The notes beneath the pieces are model-generated. The model was not told the origin of the DNA and searched no databases. It was given only the letters and a program-made list of their open reading frames with translations. Positions 37,054-48,883 of a DNA stretch of 64,000 bases are shown piece after piece. This DNA comes from Thermoclostridium caenicola (GTDB lineage: Bacteria > Bacillota > Clostridia > DSM-8532): NCBI RefSeq assembly GCF_900142095.1, contig NZ_FQZP01000002.1, forward strand, positions 86,583 through 150,582, in the 5' to 3' direction. The first letter of the stretch is position 1. Each line of letters opens with the position of its first letter. A program made the translations under genes and the position numbers.

Positions 37054-37978
37054 GGAATGCCAGCGCCACCCATTCTCCCATTTTTTCTTCTTCCATCAGC
37101 CAGAATCCTTCAGCTTCCCATGCGCTAACCACTTCATCCCTTCGGCTTCTGATGATGCCGGACAGGATAATGCGCGTATTTCCATGGGTATAGTTCCGGA
37201 TGCTGCCGGTCAGAGAAAGGATAACATCGGCGATGATGTTGATCAGGATCAGATCAAAGGGCTGATGGGGTATATCGTCCAGTACGCCCTTGCGCACCTC
37301 GATGCGTTGGGCTTCGCCATTGTTGATCACATTTTGCTGCGCCGTTTGTACGGCCGCTTCATCGATATCGACCGCAAGGACGCTTCCGGCACCCAGCTTG
37401 GCCGCAACCAGGGACAGGATGGCTGTGCCGCATCCCAGATCCAGAACCCGATCACCGGGGTTCAGGTATTTTTCGCCCAGGACGGCGCACATCCTGGTGG
37501 TCTCATGGGTTCCTGTTCCAAAGGCCATGCCGGGATCCAGTTCGATGACGATCTGCCCGTCGCGGGGGGAATAGGCTTCCCAACTGGGCTTGATCACAAT
37601 TTTATCGGTAAACTGGAACGGTTTGAAATAGGCCTTCCAATTGTCCTTCCATTCGGCGTCATCCCGCACCTGCCAGCGGATGGTTCCCGGGCCGACGTCC
37701 ATATGACGCGACAGTTCATCTGTTTTCCGGTGAATGCGTGCCAGGAGTTCCTCCGCTTCCGTGCCTTCCGGATAATAGGCCTTGACGACCACATCGGGGC
37801 CATAGCTTTCCGCAAGCCCGTCATCGGCATAATCAAGGTACTGGTTCGCCTCCGCTGCCAGCCTGAAGGCCTTCGCGTCCACAATCTCGGTGCCGTTGGC
37901 CCCTATCTCCATCATAAAGTCCGACAGAATCTCGGAGGCGCTTTCGCTGGTTGTTACCGATACTTCAATCCACTTCAT
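37046..37978 (-). CDS. prmA: ribosomal protein L11 methyltransferase
   Basis: This 310-residue class I methyltransferase modifies L11. The N-terminal recognition domain begins MKWIEVSVTTSESASE. The catalytic part contains LDPGMAFGTGTHETT, the SAM loop VLDLGCGTAILSL and LINIIADV. Length and order after dnaJ are standard for Firmicutes. Confidence 0.96.
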   Translation of the reverse strand: MKWIEVSVTTSESASEILSDFMMEIGANGTEIVDAKAFRLAAEANQYLDYADDGLAESYGPDVVVKAYYPEGTEAEELLARIHRKTDELSRHMDVGPGTIRWQVRDDAEWKDNWKAYFKPFQFTDKIVIKPSWEAYSPRDGQIVIELDPGMAFGTGTHETTRMCAVLGEKYLNPGDRVLDLGCGTAILSLVAAKLGAGSVLAVDIDEAAVQTAQQNVINNGEAQRIEVRKGVLDDIPHQPFDLILINIIADVILSLTGSIRNYTHGNTRIILSGIIRSRRDEVVSAWEAEGFWLMEEEKMGEWVALAFHA

Positions 37979-37995
37979 ACATTCTCCTGCAGTAC

Positions 37996-39135
37996 TTATT
38001 CCTTATTCGTTCCATCCTTGAACAGATCCCTCATCTTGTTGAAGAAGCCTTTTTTCTGCTCCAGCCCTTCATCGCCGCTGATCTCGGCAAATTGCCGCAG
38101 CAGTTCCTTTTGCTTTTGGGACAGCCTGACAGGCACTTCCACATTCACGCGGATATACTGGTCGCCGCGGGCATTGCTCCTCAAATGCTTGATGCCCTTG
38201 CCGCGTATCTTGAATACCGTACCGGTCTGGGTCCCCTCAGGGATGGTATAGGTCATTTTCCCGTCGATGGTGGGGATTTCGATATCCGCACCAAGCGCTG
38301 CCTGCGCAAAAGATATGGGAACATCGCATACCACATCATATCCTTCCCGCTTGAATATGGGATGCGGTTTGATATGTATGGTTACAAAAAGGTCCCCCGG
38401 AGGACCTCCTCTCAGTCCGGGCTCGCCCTCCCCCCTCAGGGGGATGGTCTGGCCTTCATTTATACCGGCCGGGATATTGATACTGATTCGGGAACTCTTG
38501 GTTACACGGCCTTTGCCGTTGCATTTTTCACAGGGATGGGTGATAACCTTGCCCTCGCCGCTGCACATGTCACAGGTGCGGACATTGACAAACTGGCCGA
38601 AGGGCGTTGACTGGGAATACCGGATTTGGCCGGTGCCATGGCAGTGTTTGCAGGTTTCGGGCTGTGTGCCCGGCTTCGCCCCGGAACCTCCGCAGACGCT
38701 GCAAGTCTGGAGCCTTGTCACGTTAAGCTCCTTGGTAGTACCAAAGGCAGCTTCCATAAAGGAGATTTCCATTGCATACTGCAGATCATTGCCGCGCTGA
38801 GGGCCGGCCCGCCTGGAGGTTCTGCTCCTGCCAAAGCCCATGAAACTTTCAAAAAGGTCATCAAGGCCGCCAAACCCGAAATCGAAGCCGCCAAAGCCCG
38901 CATTGCCGTCAAAAGCGGCATGGCCAAAGCGATCATAATTGGCCCGCTTCTCGCTGTCGCTCAGAACGCTGTACGCCTCATTGATCTCCTTGAACTTGGC
39001 CTCAGCTTCCTTGTCACCGGGATTGACATCTGGATGGTATTGCTTCGCAAGCCTTCTGTATGCTTTTTTGATATCGGCCTCGGTAGCGTTTCTGTCTACG
39101 CCGAGCACCTCGTAATAATCCCTTTTTTCGGCCAA
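37996..39135 (-). CDS. dnaJ: chaperone DnaJ
   Basis: This 379-residue co-chaperone stimulates the DnaK ATPase and delivers substrates. The J domain (residues 1-70) has the HPD tripeptide in [10 protein letters not shown] Gly/Phe-rich stretch follows, then four zinc knuckles ([32 protein letters not shown]) and the C-terminal substrate domain. The frame opens 26 codons earlier, but GGGAGGG sits eight bases before the TTG at 39135, giving [13 protein letters not shown], the usual N-terminus. About 290 bases separate it from dnaK. Confidence 0.97.
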   Translation of the reverse strand: MAEKRDYYEVLGVDRNATEADIKKAYRRLAKQYHPDVNPGDKEAEAKFKEINEAYSVLSDSEKRANYDRFGHAAFDGNAGFGGFDFGFGGLDDLFESFMGFGRSRTSRRAGPQRGNDLQYAMEISFMEAAFGTTKELNVTRLQTCSVCGGSGAKPGTQPETCKHCHGTGQIRYSQSTPFGQFVNVRTCDMCSGEGKVITHPCEKCNGKGRVTKSSRISINIPAGINEGQTIPLRGEGEPGLRGGPPGDLFVTIHIKPHPIFKREGYDVVCDVPISFAQAALGADIEIPTIDGKMTYTIPEGTQTGTVFKIRGKGIKHLRSNARGDQYIRVNVEVPVRLSQKQKELLRQFAEISGDEGLEQKKGFFNKMRDLFKDGTNKE

Positions 39136-39421
39136 AAGCCAACCCTCCCATTTTTTCTCGATACCTGTCCGCCATGCATGGATTGTATGGGAAAAGCTGC
39201 CGGTTCCTTTCAAAAGCCGGCCTTTGATAATATATCATATCCTAACGGCAACATCCAGAGCGTTGAAAGATATTCCGGAACCCTTGCGCCGTGAGTCGGG
39301 AGTGCCGCGCGGATGATGCCTGCAGCATCAGATTATACCCACAAAGATGAAACGGTAGATGCCGGCAATAAACATATTGCGGCACATACCGTTTCATGGG
39401 TCAGTCTATGGGAATCCTGTT

Positions 39422-41281
<1,860 letters not shown>

Positions 41282-41308
41282 TTATAAAAAATTAAGGCCA
41301 AAGAAAGT

Positions 41309-41938
41309 CTAATTAGCCACCTTCACCATGGAATGGCGGATGACAGTCTGATCCTTGTAGATATAGCCTTTCTGGAACTCCTCAACAATCTCGCCGGCGC
41401 CGTAGTTTTCGTCCTCAACGTGCATCACCGCATTATGGAGTTCCGGATCAAAGGTTTTGCCAACCGCCTCAATAGGTTTTACGCCCATTTTCTCCAAAAT
41501 GTCTGTCATCTGCCTGAATATCATGTTGATGCCTTCCTGCAGGCTCTTTCCATCGCCGGTCTCAGAAGCAGCGGATACAGCGCGCTCCAGGTTATCGACC
41601 ACGGGCAGGAACCTGGAAACCACATCACACAAGGAATCGCTGTACAGCTTCTCCTTCTCCCGGCTGGTACGCTTGCGGAAATTATCGTATTCGGCCGCCA
41701 GGCGCTGCAGCCTGTCGGTCAGCTCGCCTATTTCATTTTCCTTTTGCTGGAGGGCTTGTTTCAACGCATCAACTGACTCTCCCGGATCGCCGCCTGCAGT
41801 TTCAGATCCACCGGCACCATTTTCCGGTTTGCCATCGGCCTGCGCGACTTCCTCCCGATTGGGGGAAGACTCCGTTCCACTGTCCGCAGCCATGCTGTCT
41901 CCAGGCTGGTTCATCTCGGGTAAATCCTTAGCGCTCAT
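41309..41938 (-). CDS. grpE: nucleotide exchange factor GrpE
   Basis: This 209-residue protein releases ADP from DnaK. The first 65 residues are acidic and disordered. A long coiled coil follows (ALQQKENEIGELTDRLQRL, then YDNFRKRTSREKE), and the C-terminal beta domain ends with GYIYKDQTVIRHSMVKVA, the family signature. It lies between hrcA (34-base gap) and dnaK. Confidence 0.96.
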   Translation of the reverse strand: MSAKDLPEMNQPGDSMAADSGTESSPNREEVAQADGKPENGAGGSETAGGDPGESVDALKQALQQKENEIGELTDRLQRLAAEYDNFRKRTSREKEKLYSDSLCDVVSRFLPVVDNLERAVSAASETGDGKSLQEGINMIFRQMTDILEKMGVKPIEAVGKTFDPELHNAVMHVEDENYGAGEIVEEFQKGYIYKDQTVIRHSMVKVAN

Positions 41939-41972
41939 TCAAAACTTCCTTTCAATAGATATTGTTTTCTTA

Positions 41973-43028
41973 TTATTCTTCCTCATCGAAAATGCGCATA
42001 ATTTCCTTATCGATCAGTTCCTTTATATAGAGTATGGAGGAAACCACTTTCCCATAAGTCATCCGTGTAGGACCGATGATGCTGATGGCACCGGTACTCC
42101 TGCCCTCATGGCCATACACGGTGGTCACCACGCTGAGTTCCTTCAGCGGATCAATCTCATTTTCGCTTCCGATCCTGACCTGAAGCTTCCGCTCGTTCAG
42201 GGCGCGTTTTACCAGCGTATTGATCACATCCTGCCCGTGCAGCAGTTCGAGCACCTCCCGTGCTTTAAGGAGATCGCTGAACTCGGGAAAATTCAACAGG
42301 TTGGTTACGCCGTCAAGATAGACATCGATATTTTCAATACGCCTGATGCACTCCTGTACCGCATCCAGAACCAGTGTGAGCAATGTTTCGGGCAGATGGG
42401 TCACAATCGTCAGATCAGCTGCCAGGGGTACTGTGGCGTTGCAGAGTTTCTTTCCGGCAAGCCTGGTGTTGAGTACATTGGTCAGCCTGACGAGGCTCCC
42501 TTCATCGACCATCTCGTTATGTCTGACCATTTTGTTGCGTACAATGCCGCCCTCGACAACCAGCACCACCAGCAGATGTTTATCATCAATAGCAACGACC
42601 TGTACCGATTTGATGAGCGTTCCCGAAAGCTGAGGCGACATTACAATGGTGGGATACCCTGTAAAGGAGGAAATGATGCTGCATGCCTTCTTGAAAAGCT
42701 GATTCAGTTCCTCCACGCGGTCCTCCATCGCCTGCCTGATCTGGAGTATCTCTTCCTGTGCCAGCTGGTAAGCCTGCATCAGGTGATCCACATAAAACCG
42801 ATACCCCTTGTCCGACGGAACCCGTCCGGCTGATGTATGAGGCTGAGTAATATATCCCAGTTCCTCCAGATCGGCCATCTCATTTCTGATGGTAGCCGAA
42901 CCCAGACCAAGATCATGCTTCCGGGCAATCGTTCTTGAACCGACAGGTTGGGCTGATTGGATGTAAACATCGATAATGGATTTCAGTATGTTTTTTTTTC
43001 TGTCGTTAAGCTCATTTTCCCAGGCCAT
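41973..43028 (-). CDS. hrcA: heat-inducible repressor HrcA
   Basis: This 351-residue repressor binds CIRCE and is kept active by GroEL. The N-terminal winged helix (residues 5-75) includes GSRTIARKHDLGLGSATIRNEM. The GAF-like middle and C-terminal parts include PHTSAGRVPSDKGYRFYVD and GPTRMTYGKV. It opens the chaperone operon, with the CIRCE element about 90 bases upstream. Confidence 0.97.
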   Translation of the reverse strand: MAWENELNDRKKNILKSIIDVYIQSAQPVGSRTIARKHDLGLGSATIRNEMADLEELGYITQPHTSAGRVPSDKGYRFYVDHLMQAYQLAQEEILQIRQAMEDRVEELNQLFKKACSIISSFTGYPTIVMSPQLSGTLIKSVQVVAIDDKHLLVVLVVEGGIVRNKMVRHNEMVDEGSLVRLTNVLNTRLAGKKLCNATVPLAADLTIVTHLPETLLTLVLDAVQECIRRIENIDVYLDGVTNLLNFPEFSDLLKAREVLELLHGQDVINTLVKRALNERKLQVRIGSENEIDPLKELSVVTTVYGHEGRSTGAISIIGPTRMTYGKVVSSILYIKELIDKEIMRIFDEEE

Positions 43029-43115
43029 TGCTTCACCCCCTCATCACAAGCTTGGGAGCATGGAGCTTGATTCAATCAAAATAAAATCCCGGATCGGTAA
43101 TGACCGGTCTGATTG

Positions 43116-43142
43116 TTAGCACTCTCCACTGTTGAGTGCTAA
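43116..43142. promoter_or_regulatory. CIRCE operator
   Basis: TTAGCACTC, nine bases, GAGTGCTAA is a perfect match to the CIRCE inverted repeat that HrcA binds. It lies just after the promoter of the hrcA operon, where bound HrcA blocks transcription. Confidence 0.98.
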
Positions 43143-43151
43143 CACAATCTA

Positions 43152-43180
43152 AAAATATCATTGACCCTCGGGTTTGTCAA
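43152..43180 (-). promoter_or_regulatory. sigma-A promoter of the hrcA-grpE-dnaK-dnaJ operon
   Basis: On the minus strand TTGACA (43175-43180), 17 bases and TATTTT (43152-43157). The predicted start falls at the edge of CIRCE. Confidence 0.8.
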
Positions 43181-43248
43181 GAGGCTATCACCCTGACCGG
43201 GGTTGGAGCAACGGAATGCAGGAAATGCAGGAAAAGCAGGTATGTCGG

Positions 43249-44520
43249 TTATCTCTGGATAATGATGGAAATGCGAACGCCCCCGCCTTCCATATCATCG
43301 ATGGACAGGCGGCACTGCAGGTCAGAAAGCCTTGATGCTACCTCTGTCCAGCGGGCGTCAGACTTGAACACTTCTATGTCTATCACCTGGTCTCCGGTGA
43401 TATCGATATGTACGGAATTGCCTTCTTCATAGGCAACCACTTCAACGCTTCCGATCCGCCTTGCCGCATCGGTTTCGGTATAGGCCTTCTCCAGAAGCAG
43501 CTTGATCAGCTCGCCCAGGGGATAAACGATCTTGTCGGCGATCTCCTTATCCACCTCGATGTTCTCGCCCATGGTAGAAAACATGACTTCCAGGTGATTC
43601 TCCTCGATAATGGTGCAGGCTGCATGCGTCAGCTTCTGGAAGGTTTGCTGCAGCGTCACCATGCGGAGTTCCTTCAGGATACTTTTGACATCCTGGACCA
43701 TGTTGAAAGCCTTTGACACATTCATGGTAAGAGCGTCATTGCTGCCGAATCGCAATACGGCCTCATCCCTTACCGAATCAAAGATATTGCCGATGTTGCC
43801 AATGATTCCGATGATCTGATCCAGTCTTTCAAGCGGTATCTTGACATACTGATCCGAGGAACCGGCGTTCCTGATCTTCTGCATGCGGATAGCCTTGATG
43901 ATGTCTGAAACGTCGACCTTCTTTTCCCTGAGGACGATCTCGCCGAATTTCATCCGCTTGAAGACGCTGTTCTGCTTTCTGAGCACGTCTTCCACTTCGT
44001 CATGCTTCAGGGCGCCTTCGGCAACAAGGATTTCACCGATACGGGCGCCTTTTACGGGAGGCTGGCGCACCTCAAGGATGATGTCGTCCTTCAGCTTCTG
44101 GATATTTCTGATATGCTGCTCAACCTCACCCAGGAACTGGGTGCTTTTTGTCTCTTCGCTGCCTTCGCAAATCTTTCTGATGAATCTGACTGAAACCAGT
44201 ATGAGGTTGATAGAGCTTTTCCCGGCCGGAGTACCGTATTTTCTCATGGTCTCGAGAAGTTCCTCCGTGGTCGCGGCTATCTTTCCGCAGACAGCATCGT
44301 GCAAAAGCCCGGCCAGGCCTCTGATGGTATGGAAGCTGCAGTAAATTGAATTCAAATGTTCCGCGTTTCCCGGTTCCATCTCGAGATCCACCAGTTCCAA
44401 TTCAATCCCTTCCAGGGTTTCCTTGATCTCACTGATGAAATCTTCCATATAGTTCCTGCTGATTTCTGCGAGCCCGGGAACTGATGAAGCTGCTTCCCTA
44501 ACATCCCTAATCTCCATCAC
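43249..44520 (-). CDS. CheA-like protein with phospho-His domain but decayed ATPase
   Basis: This 423-residue cytoplasmic protein has an HPt domain (about residues 20-120) with the phospho-acceptor in CSFHTIRGLAG (His64). A paired segment (about 158-215, ARIGEILVAEGALKHDEVEDVL and FGEIVLREKKVDVSDIIKAI) resembles MshEN half-repeats. It ends with CheA-type dimerisation and ATPase-like parts: LRMVTLQQTFQKL and VDKEIADKIVYPLGELI align with CheA. Where CheA has RNSIDHG, this reads KLLLEKA; where CheA has DDGRGID, this reads TGDQVID. The ATP-binding residues are therefore gone, and no CheW-like regulatory domain follows. It may be a phosphotransfer relay or scaffold. GTG start at 44520, seven bases after GGGGAGG; an ATG follows at once. 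It lies between hemW and hrcA. Confidence 0.7.
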   Translation of the reverse strand: MMEIRDVREAASSVPGLAEISRNYMEDFISEIKETLEGIELELVDLEMEPGNAEHLNSIYCSFHTIRGLAGLLHDAVCGKIAATTEELLETMRKYGTPAGKSSINLILVSVRFIRKICEGSEETKSTQFLGEVEQHIRNIQKLKDDIILEVRQPPVKGARIGEILVAEGALKHDEVEDVLRKQNSVFKRMKFGEIVLREKKVDVSDIIKAIRMQKIRNAGSSDQYVKIPLERLDQIIGIIGNIGNIFDSVRDEAVLRFGSNDALTMNVSKAFNMVQDVKSILKELRMVTLQQTFQKLTHAACTIIEENHLEVMFSTMGENIEVDKEIADKIVYPLGELIKLLLEKAYTETDAARRIGSVEVVAYEEGNSVHIDITGDQVIDIEVFKSDARWTEVASRLSDLQCRLSIDDMEGGGVRISIIIQR

Positions 44521-44554
44521 AACATAGCCTCCCCATACACTCTACCGGAAAAAC

Positions 44555-45697
44555 TCAGATAAACTCAACAAATACCTGATTGGCAAGATCCATACCTCTT
44601 TTTGTCAATCTTACCACAGAACCTTCCAGCTCAACAAGCTTTCTTTCAGCCAGTTTTTCGAGTTTTTCCCGGTATTTCAGCCTCACATCGGTATGATAAA
44701 CGGTTGACAGCTCATCCAAATCAACGCCTTCGGTCAGCCTCAACCCGAGTATCATGCTCTCGGACAGTCCTTCCTCGTCCGGCACAGGATAACATTCGTC
44801 CAAAACCGGATTTCCGCGCGCCATGCCCTCCATATACAGCCGGATATCCGAGGTGTTGGCGCTGCGCTGACAGTTGTGGAACGAATGTGCCGCGGCACCA
44901 AACCCCAGGTACTCTCCTCTCTGCCAGTAATTCATATTATGTCGGCAGCGATGATGTGGTTTCGCCGCGTTGGAAAGCTCGTACTGCTCCAATCCGGCTT
45001 CCCCCAGCATTTCCATAGCCGTATGGTACATGCTGCGTTCCAGTTCTTCATCGGGATCCTGCCATTTTCCCTCTCGCTTCATCCTGCCGAAGGGCGTATC
45101 CTCTTCTATGGTCAGACTGTAGCAGGAAACATGCGGAATCCGATGGGACAAAACCCTGGACAGCGTCTCCAGCCAGTCGTCCATGGTCTGATGAGGGATC
45201 CCGAATATTATATCGGCATTTATGTTGGAAAAACCATGCCTTTGTGCCATGGAAACCGCCTCATCGAATTGCCTGGCCGTATGAACCCTTCCCAGAAACT
45301 TCAGCAGACGGTCCTGGTAAGCCTGAAGCCCGATGCTGAGCCTGTTAATCCCGGCATCCAGATAGGCCTTGACTTTATCCTCGTCCAGCGTTCCCGGATT
45401 GGCTTCAATGGTGATTTCGGCGTCAGGCAGAAGGCGGTAATGCCTGCGCACCGCATCCATGATGCTGAGAATAAAAGCATAAGGGAGAAGCGAGGGGGTA
45501 CCCCCGCCGATGAACAGGGACATGACGCGGCGCCCGGCGGCTGTTTCCGATTTGAGCTCCAGTTCCCTGATAACCGCCCGGATATAAGGCTCCCAAATCG
45601 ATTCCATGCCGGACCACGAGGCAAAATCGCAGTACCGGCACTTCCTCACACAAAAGGGAATATGGATATAGATACCGATATCCTGAGTTCCTGTCAT
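44555..45697 (-). CDS. hemW: HemW-type radical SAM protein (heme chaperone, formerly oxygen-independent coproporphyrinogen oxidase-like)
   Basis: This 380-residue protein opens IGIYIHIPFCVRKCRYCDF, with the radical SAM CxxxCxxC cluster. The C-terminal HemW domain has EDTPFGRMKREGKW, MNYWQRGEYLGFGAAAHS and ESMILGLRLTEGVD. It lacks the extra N-terminal Cys of true HemN, so heme transfer is the likelier role, as in Lactococcus HemW. It follows lepA by nine bases, a classic Firmicutes pair. Confidence 0.93.
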   Translation of the reverse strand: MTGTQDIGIYIHIPFCVRKCRYCDFASWSGMESIWEPYIRAVIRELELKSETAAGRRVMSLFIGGGTPSLLPYAFILSIMDAVRRHYRLLPDAEITIEANPGTLDEDKVKAYLDAGINRLSIGLQAYQDRLLKFLGRVHTARQFDEAVSMAQRHGFSNINADIIFGIPHQTMDDWLETLSRVLSHRIPHVSCYSLTIEEDTPFGRMKREGKWQDPDEELERSMYHTAMEMLGEAGLEQYELSNAAKPHHRCRHNMNYWQRGEYLGFGAAAHSFHNCQRSANTSDIRLYMEGMARGNPVLDECYPVPDEEGLSESMILGLRLTEGVDLDELSTVYHTDVRLKYREKLEKLAERKLVELEGSVVRLTKRGMDLANQVFVEFI

Positions 45698-45706
45698 GCC
45701 ATTGCC

Positions 45707-47518
45707 TCACAGATCCAGCTTCAGCACGCTCATGAAGGCTTCCTGAGGCACCTCTACGCTGCCCACCTGGCGCATCCTTTTCTTGCCTTCCTTCTGCTTT
45801 TCAAGCAGTTTCTTCTTACGGGTGATATCGCCGCCATAGCACTTGGCCAGAACATCCTTGCGGAATGCCTTGACGGTTTCCCTGGCTATGATCTTGTTGC
45901 CGATACAGGCCTGGATGGGAATCTCAAACATCTGCCTTGGAATGGTTTCCTTCAGCTTTTCAGCCATCCTGCGCCCCCTGGCATAGGCCTTGTCGACATG
46001 GACGATAAAGGACAGGGCGTCGACAACCTCGCCGTTGAGCCTGATATCCAGTTTCACCAGCTTGGATTCCTTGTAGCCCGACAGTTCATAGTCCAATGAG
46101 GCATAGCCCCTCGACCTGGATTTCAGGGCGTCAAAGAAATCATAGACAATTTCGTTCAGGGGCATCTCATAGTTCAGCATGACACGGGTGGCTTCCAGGT
46201 AATCCATCCCCAGGAAGTTGCCCCGCCTGTCCTGGCAAAGCTCCATAATGCTTCCCACATACTCGGTGGGCGTCATGATGGTAGCCTTGACCACGGGTTC
46301 CTCCATAGAGGCAATCTCCGTGGGATCCGGCATATTGGTCGGATTATCCAGCAGGATAACCTCGCCATTGGTCTTGGTAATCCGGTAAATCACGCTGGGC
46401 GCCGTGGTCACGATGTCCAGGTTATATTCCCGCTCCAATCGTTCCTGGATGATCTCCATGTGCAAAAGACCCAAAAAGCCGCAGCGGAAACCGAGCCCCA
46501 GGGCAACCGAGGTCTCCGGCTCAAACATCAGGGCTGCGTCATTCAGCTGCAATTTTTCCAGGGAGTCCCTCAAATCATTGTATTTGGAGCCATCGGCAGG
46601 GTATATGCCGCAGAACACCATGGGCACGGCTTTCTTATAACCCGGAAGCGGTTCTTTGGCCGGGTTGGAGGCCAGCGTGATGGTATCTCCCACGCGGCAG
46701 TTGCGCACATCCTTGATGCCGGCGCAGATATAGCCCACCTCTCCGGCCATCAGGGCATCGGATGGTATCTGACCGCCGGGCCTCAAGTATCCCAGTTCGG
46801 TTACCACGTATTCCTTCTCGGTATGCATCATCCGGATGGTCTGGCCGGGCGACACCCTGCCTTCCATCACGCGCACATAGGCAATGACGCCTTTGTAGGA
46901 ATCGTAGTAGGAGTCGAATATCAGGGCGCGCAAGGGTGCATCCTCATCCCCGCGGGGAGCCGGAATATCCGATATGATTCGCTTGATAACGCTTTCTATA
47001 TTGATACCGTTCTTTGCCGATATCTGGGGAGCATTCTGGGCCTCCAGCCCGATGACATCCTCAATCTCCCTGATGACCTCGTCCGGCCTGGCGCTGGGGA
47101 GATCGATCTTGTTGATGACCGGTACAATCTCCAGATCATGCTCCAGGGCCAGGTAAACATTGGCCAGCGTCTGGGCCTCAATCCCCTGGGACGCGTCTAC
47201 CACCAGCACCGCTCCTTCGCAGGCGGCGATGCTTCGGGATACCTCATAGTTGAAGTCCACATGACCGGGAGTGTCTATCAGGTTCAGGATGTATTCCTCG
47301 CCGTCTTCCGCTTTATAGATCATCCTGACAGCCTGGGCCTTGATGGTGATGCCCCGTTCCCGCTCAATCTCCATATTGTCCAGGACCTGTTCCTCCATCT
47401 CGCGTTCGGTCAGGACACCGGTCAGCTCCAGCAGCCTGTCGGCCAAAGTGGACTTTCCATGGTCAATATGGGCTATAATACAAAAGTTTCTTATCTTTTT
47501 CTGCCTCTCCGTACTCAT
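45707..47518 (-). CDS. lepA: elongation factor 4 (LepA)
   Basis: This 603-residue GTPase acts on the ribosome and can back-translocate tRNAs. The GTP-binding motifs are [22 protein letters not shown] and NKIDLP. The C-terminal half ends with the LepA-specific [21 protein letters not shown]. The frame opens 54 codons earlier, but GGGGATGGTTT before the ATG at 47518 and the family's usual N-terminus set the start. It heads lepA-hemW-cheA-like, under a promoter about 55 bases upstream. Confidence 0.98.
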   Translation of the reverse strand: MSTERQKKIRNFCIIAHIDHGKSTLADRLLELTGVLTEREMEEQVLDNMEIERERGITIKAQAVRMIYKAEDGEEYILNLIDTPGHVDFNYEVSRSIAACEGAVLVVDASQGIEAQTLANVYLALEHDLEIVPVINKIDLPSARPDEVIREIEDVIGLEAQNAPQISAKNGINIESVIKRIISDIPAPRGDEDAPLRALIFDSYYDSYKGVIAYVRVMEGRVSPGQTIRMMHTEKEYVVTELGYLRPGGQIPSDALMAGEVGYICAGIKDVRNCRVGDTITLASNPAKEPLPGYKKAVPMVFCGIYPADGSKYNDLRDSLEKLQLNDAALMFEPETSVALGLGFRCGFLGLLHMEIIQERLEREYNLDIVTTAPSVIYRITKTNGEVILLDNPTNMPDPTEIASMEEPVVKATIMTPTEYVGSIMELCQDRRGNFLGMDYLEATRVMLNYEMPLNEIVYDFFDALKSRSRGYASLDYELSGYKESKLVKLDIRLNGEVVDALSFIVHVDKAYARGRRMAEKLKETIPRQMFEIPIQACIGNKIIARETVKAFRKDVLAKCYGGDITRKKKLLEKQKEGKKRMRQVGSVEVPQEAFMSVLKLDL

Positions 47519-47570
47519 AAACCATCCCCGTAAAGTGTACAGTAATCTGCTGTGTTTGTTGTTCCTGACA

Positions 47571-47599
47571 ATTATACCATCCTGAATGCACTCTTTAAA
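47571..47599 (-). promoter_or_regulatory. promoter of lepA
   Basis: On the minus strand TTTAAA (47594-47599), 17 bases and a perfect TATAAT (47571-47576), about 55 bases before the lepA ATG. Confidence 0.6.
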
Positions 47600-47751
47600 G
47601 TAGGTAACTCCAAGGCAAGCCGTTGTGCAGTCATGACCTGGTGCTGCATCAAACCAAACCTTCCGATGGCCATTTTCCAAAAAGTGATCATGTCAGTCCG
47701 CCCGCTATCATAGATATAACCCGGATAAGCATTGTGAATGGATGAAAACGG

Positions 47752-48558
47752 ATGGTCCCCACAGCTTCCCTGCCCGCCGTGGGGTACGCCCTTGGGGCGG
47801 GCATAGCAACCGGGGTCGGCGGACTCCTGGTGCTGCTTTTCAGAAAAACCCATGCCCGGGCGCTTTCCGCCATGCTGGGGTTCTCGGCGGGAATCATGAT
47901 CTATGTATCCTTCATCGAGCTCTTCCCCGAAGCCGAGGCCATTCTCAGGAACACCCACGGGGAGCAAAGGGGCAAGATCCTTGCCATCCTTTCTTTTTTC
48001 TTCGGCATTGTCTTCATCGCCCTGATCGATGAACTCGTCCCCGAGCCCGGCGGAACGTCTGCAAGCGGCAAGCGCCGGAGCGCGGGCTCTCATGCTTCCG
48101 GGAAGCTTTACAAGACAGGCATTTTTACCGCCATTGCCGTCACCATTCACAATTTCCCCGAGGGCATCGCCGCCTTTATATCGGGTGTCAGGGATCCCCT
48201 CTTCGGTCTTTCCATCGCCCTGGCCATCGCCATTCACAATATCCCGGAAGGCATTTCCATCGCCATGCCGGTCTATTATGCTACCGGGAACCGGGCAAAA
48301 GCCTTCTGGCTTTCACTCCTCTCAGGTTTTTCCGAACCTGCTGGCGCTGTTCTGGCCATGCTGATCCTGGGGCCGCTCATCAACGATACTTTGTTCGGCA
48401 TGGTACTGGCTGCGGTTGCCGGGGTCATGATCTATATTTCCATGGATGAACTGCTTCCCACTGCGAGAGAATATGGAGAGCACTATCTGTCCCTGCTGGG
48501 ATTCGTGCTGGGCATGGGCGTCATGGCCGTCGGCGTGCTTCTGCTCTTCCATGGATAG
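47752..48558 (+). CDS. zupT: ZIP-family metal transporter (ZupT-like)
   Basis: This 268-residue membrane protein has about eight helices and moves zinc or other divalent metals into the cytoplasm. The metal-site helices are HNFPEGIAAFISG and HNIPEGISIAMP, the paired HNxPEG motifs of ZupT. The N-terminal FSAGIMIYVSFIELFPEA is also typical. The loop between helices 3 and 4 is short and rich in Gly, Ser, Arg and Lys, with no His cluster. The ribosome-binding site before the ATG is weak. Divergent from lepA. Confidence 0.93.
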   Translation: MVPTASLPAVGYALGAGIATGVGGLLVLLFRKTHARALSAMLGFSAGIMIYVSFIELFPEAEAILRNTHGEQRGKILAILSFFFGIVFIALIDELVPEPGGTSASGKRRSAGSHASGKLYKTGIFTAIAVTIHNFPEGIAAFISGVRDPLFGLSIALAIAIHNIPEGISIAMPVYYATGNRAKAFWLSLLSGFSEPAGAVLAMLILGPLINDTLFGMVLAAVAGVMIYISMDELLPTAREYGEHYLSLLGFVLGMGVMAVGVLLLFHG

Positions 48559-48587
48559 AACCCATGCATCATGATGCCCTTTTTATG

Positions 48588-48610
48588 AAAAAGAGCGGGT
48601 AACCCCGCTC
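48588..48610 (-). terminator. terminator after the DUF1540 gene
   Basis: On the minus strand GAGCGGG-GTTA-CCCGCTC is followed by a run of five T. It faces the DUF1540 gene and may also stop zupT transcripts from the other side. Confidence 0.75.
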
Positions 48611-48653
48611 CCCAAAGGTGTCACGATTGGATGACGCTATTGCTTCCCTAGAA

Positions 48654-48812
48654 TTATTCCTTCTCAAAGGAGGCGCATTCCGTATCCCTTTCCACATCGG
48701 CTTTTTCCTTGGTCTTGGACACATGGATGTGGTCAAGAGCGCAGTAGTCATCCGTCTTGGCATGATATCTGCATTCCTTCACGTTGCAGCCAATTGCTTT
48801 ATTGGGTCCCAT
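48654..48812 (-). CDS. DUF1540 small Cys-rich protein
   Basis: This 52-residue gene reads MGPNKAIGCNVKECRYHAK, then DDYCALDHIHV and ends DTECASFEKE. Four Cys in a C-x4-C-x9-C-x21-C pattern match the DUF1540 family, common in spore-forming Clostridia and probably metal-binding. GGGAGGTGAATGT precedes the ATG, a strong site, and a clear terminator follows. Function unknown. It stands alone between zupT and purD. Confidence 0.85.
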   Translation of the reverse strand: MGPNKAIGCNVKECRYHAKTDDYCALDHIHVSKTKEKADVERDTECASFEKE

Positions 48813-48883
48813 ACATTCACCTCCCGGAGTTTATTATTCCGCACGAGGTGTATCGGCATCCCATGAACATAATGACTGAACGC

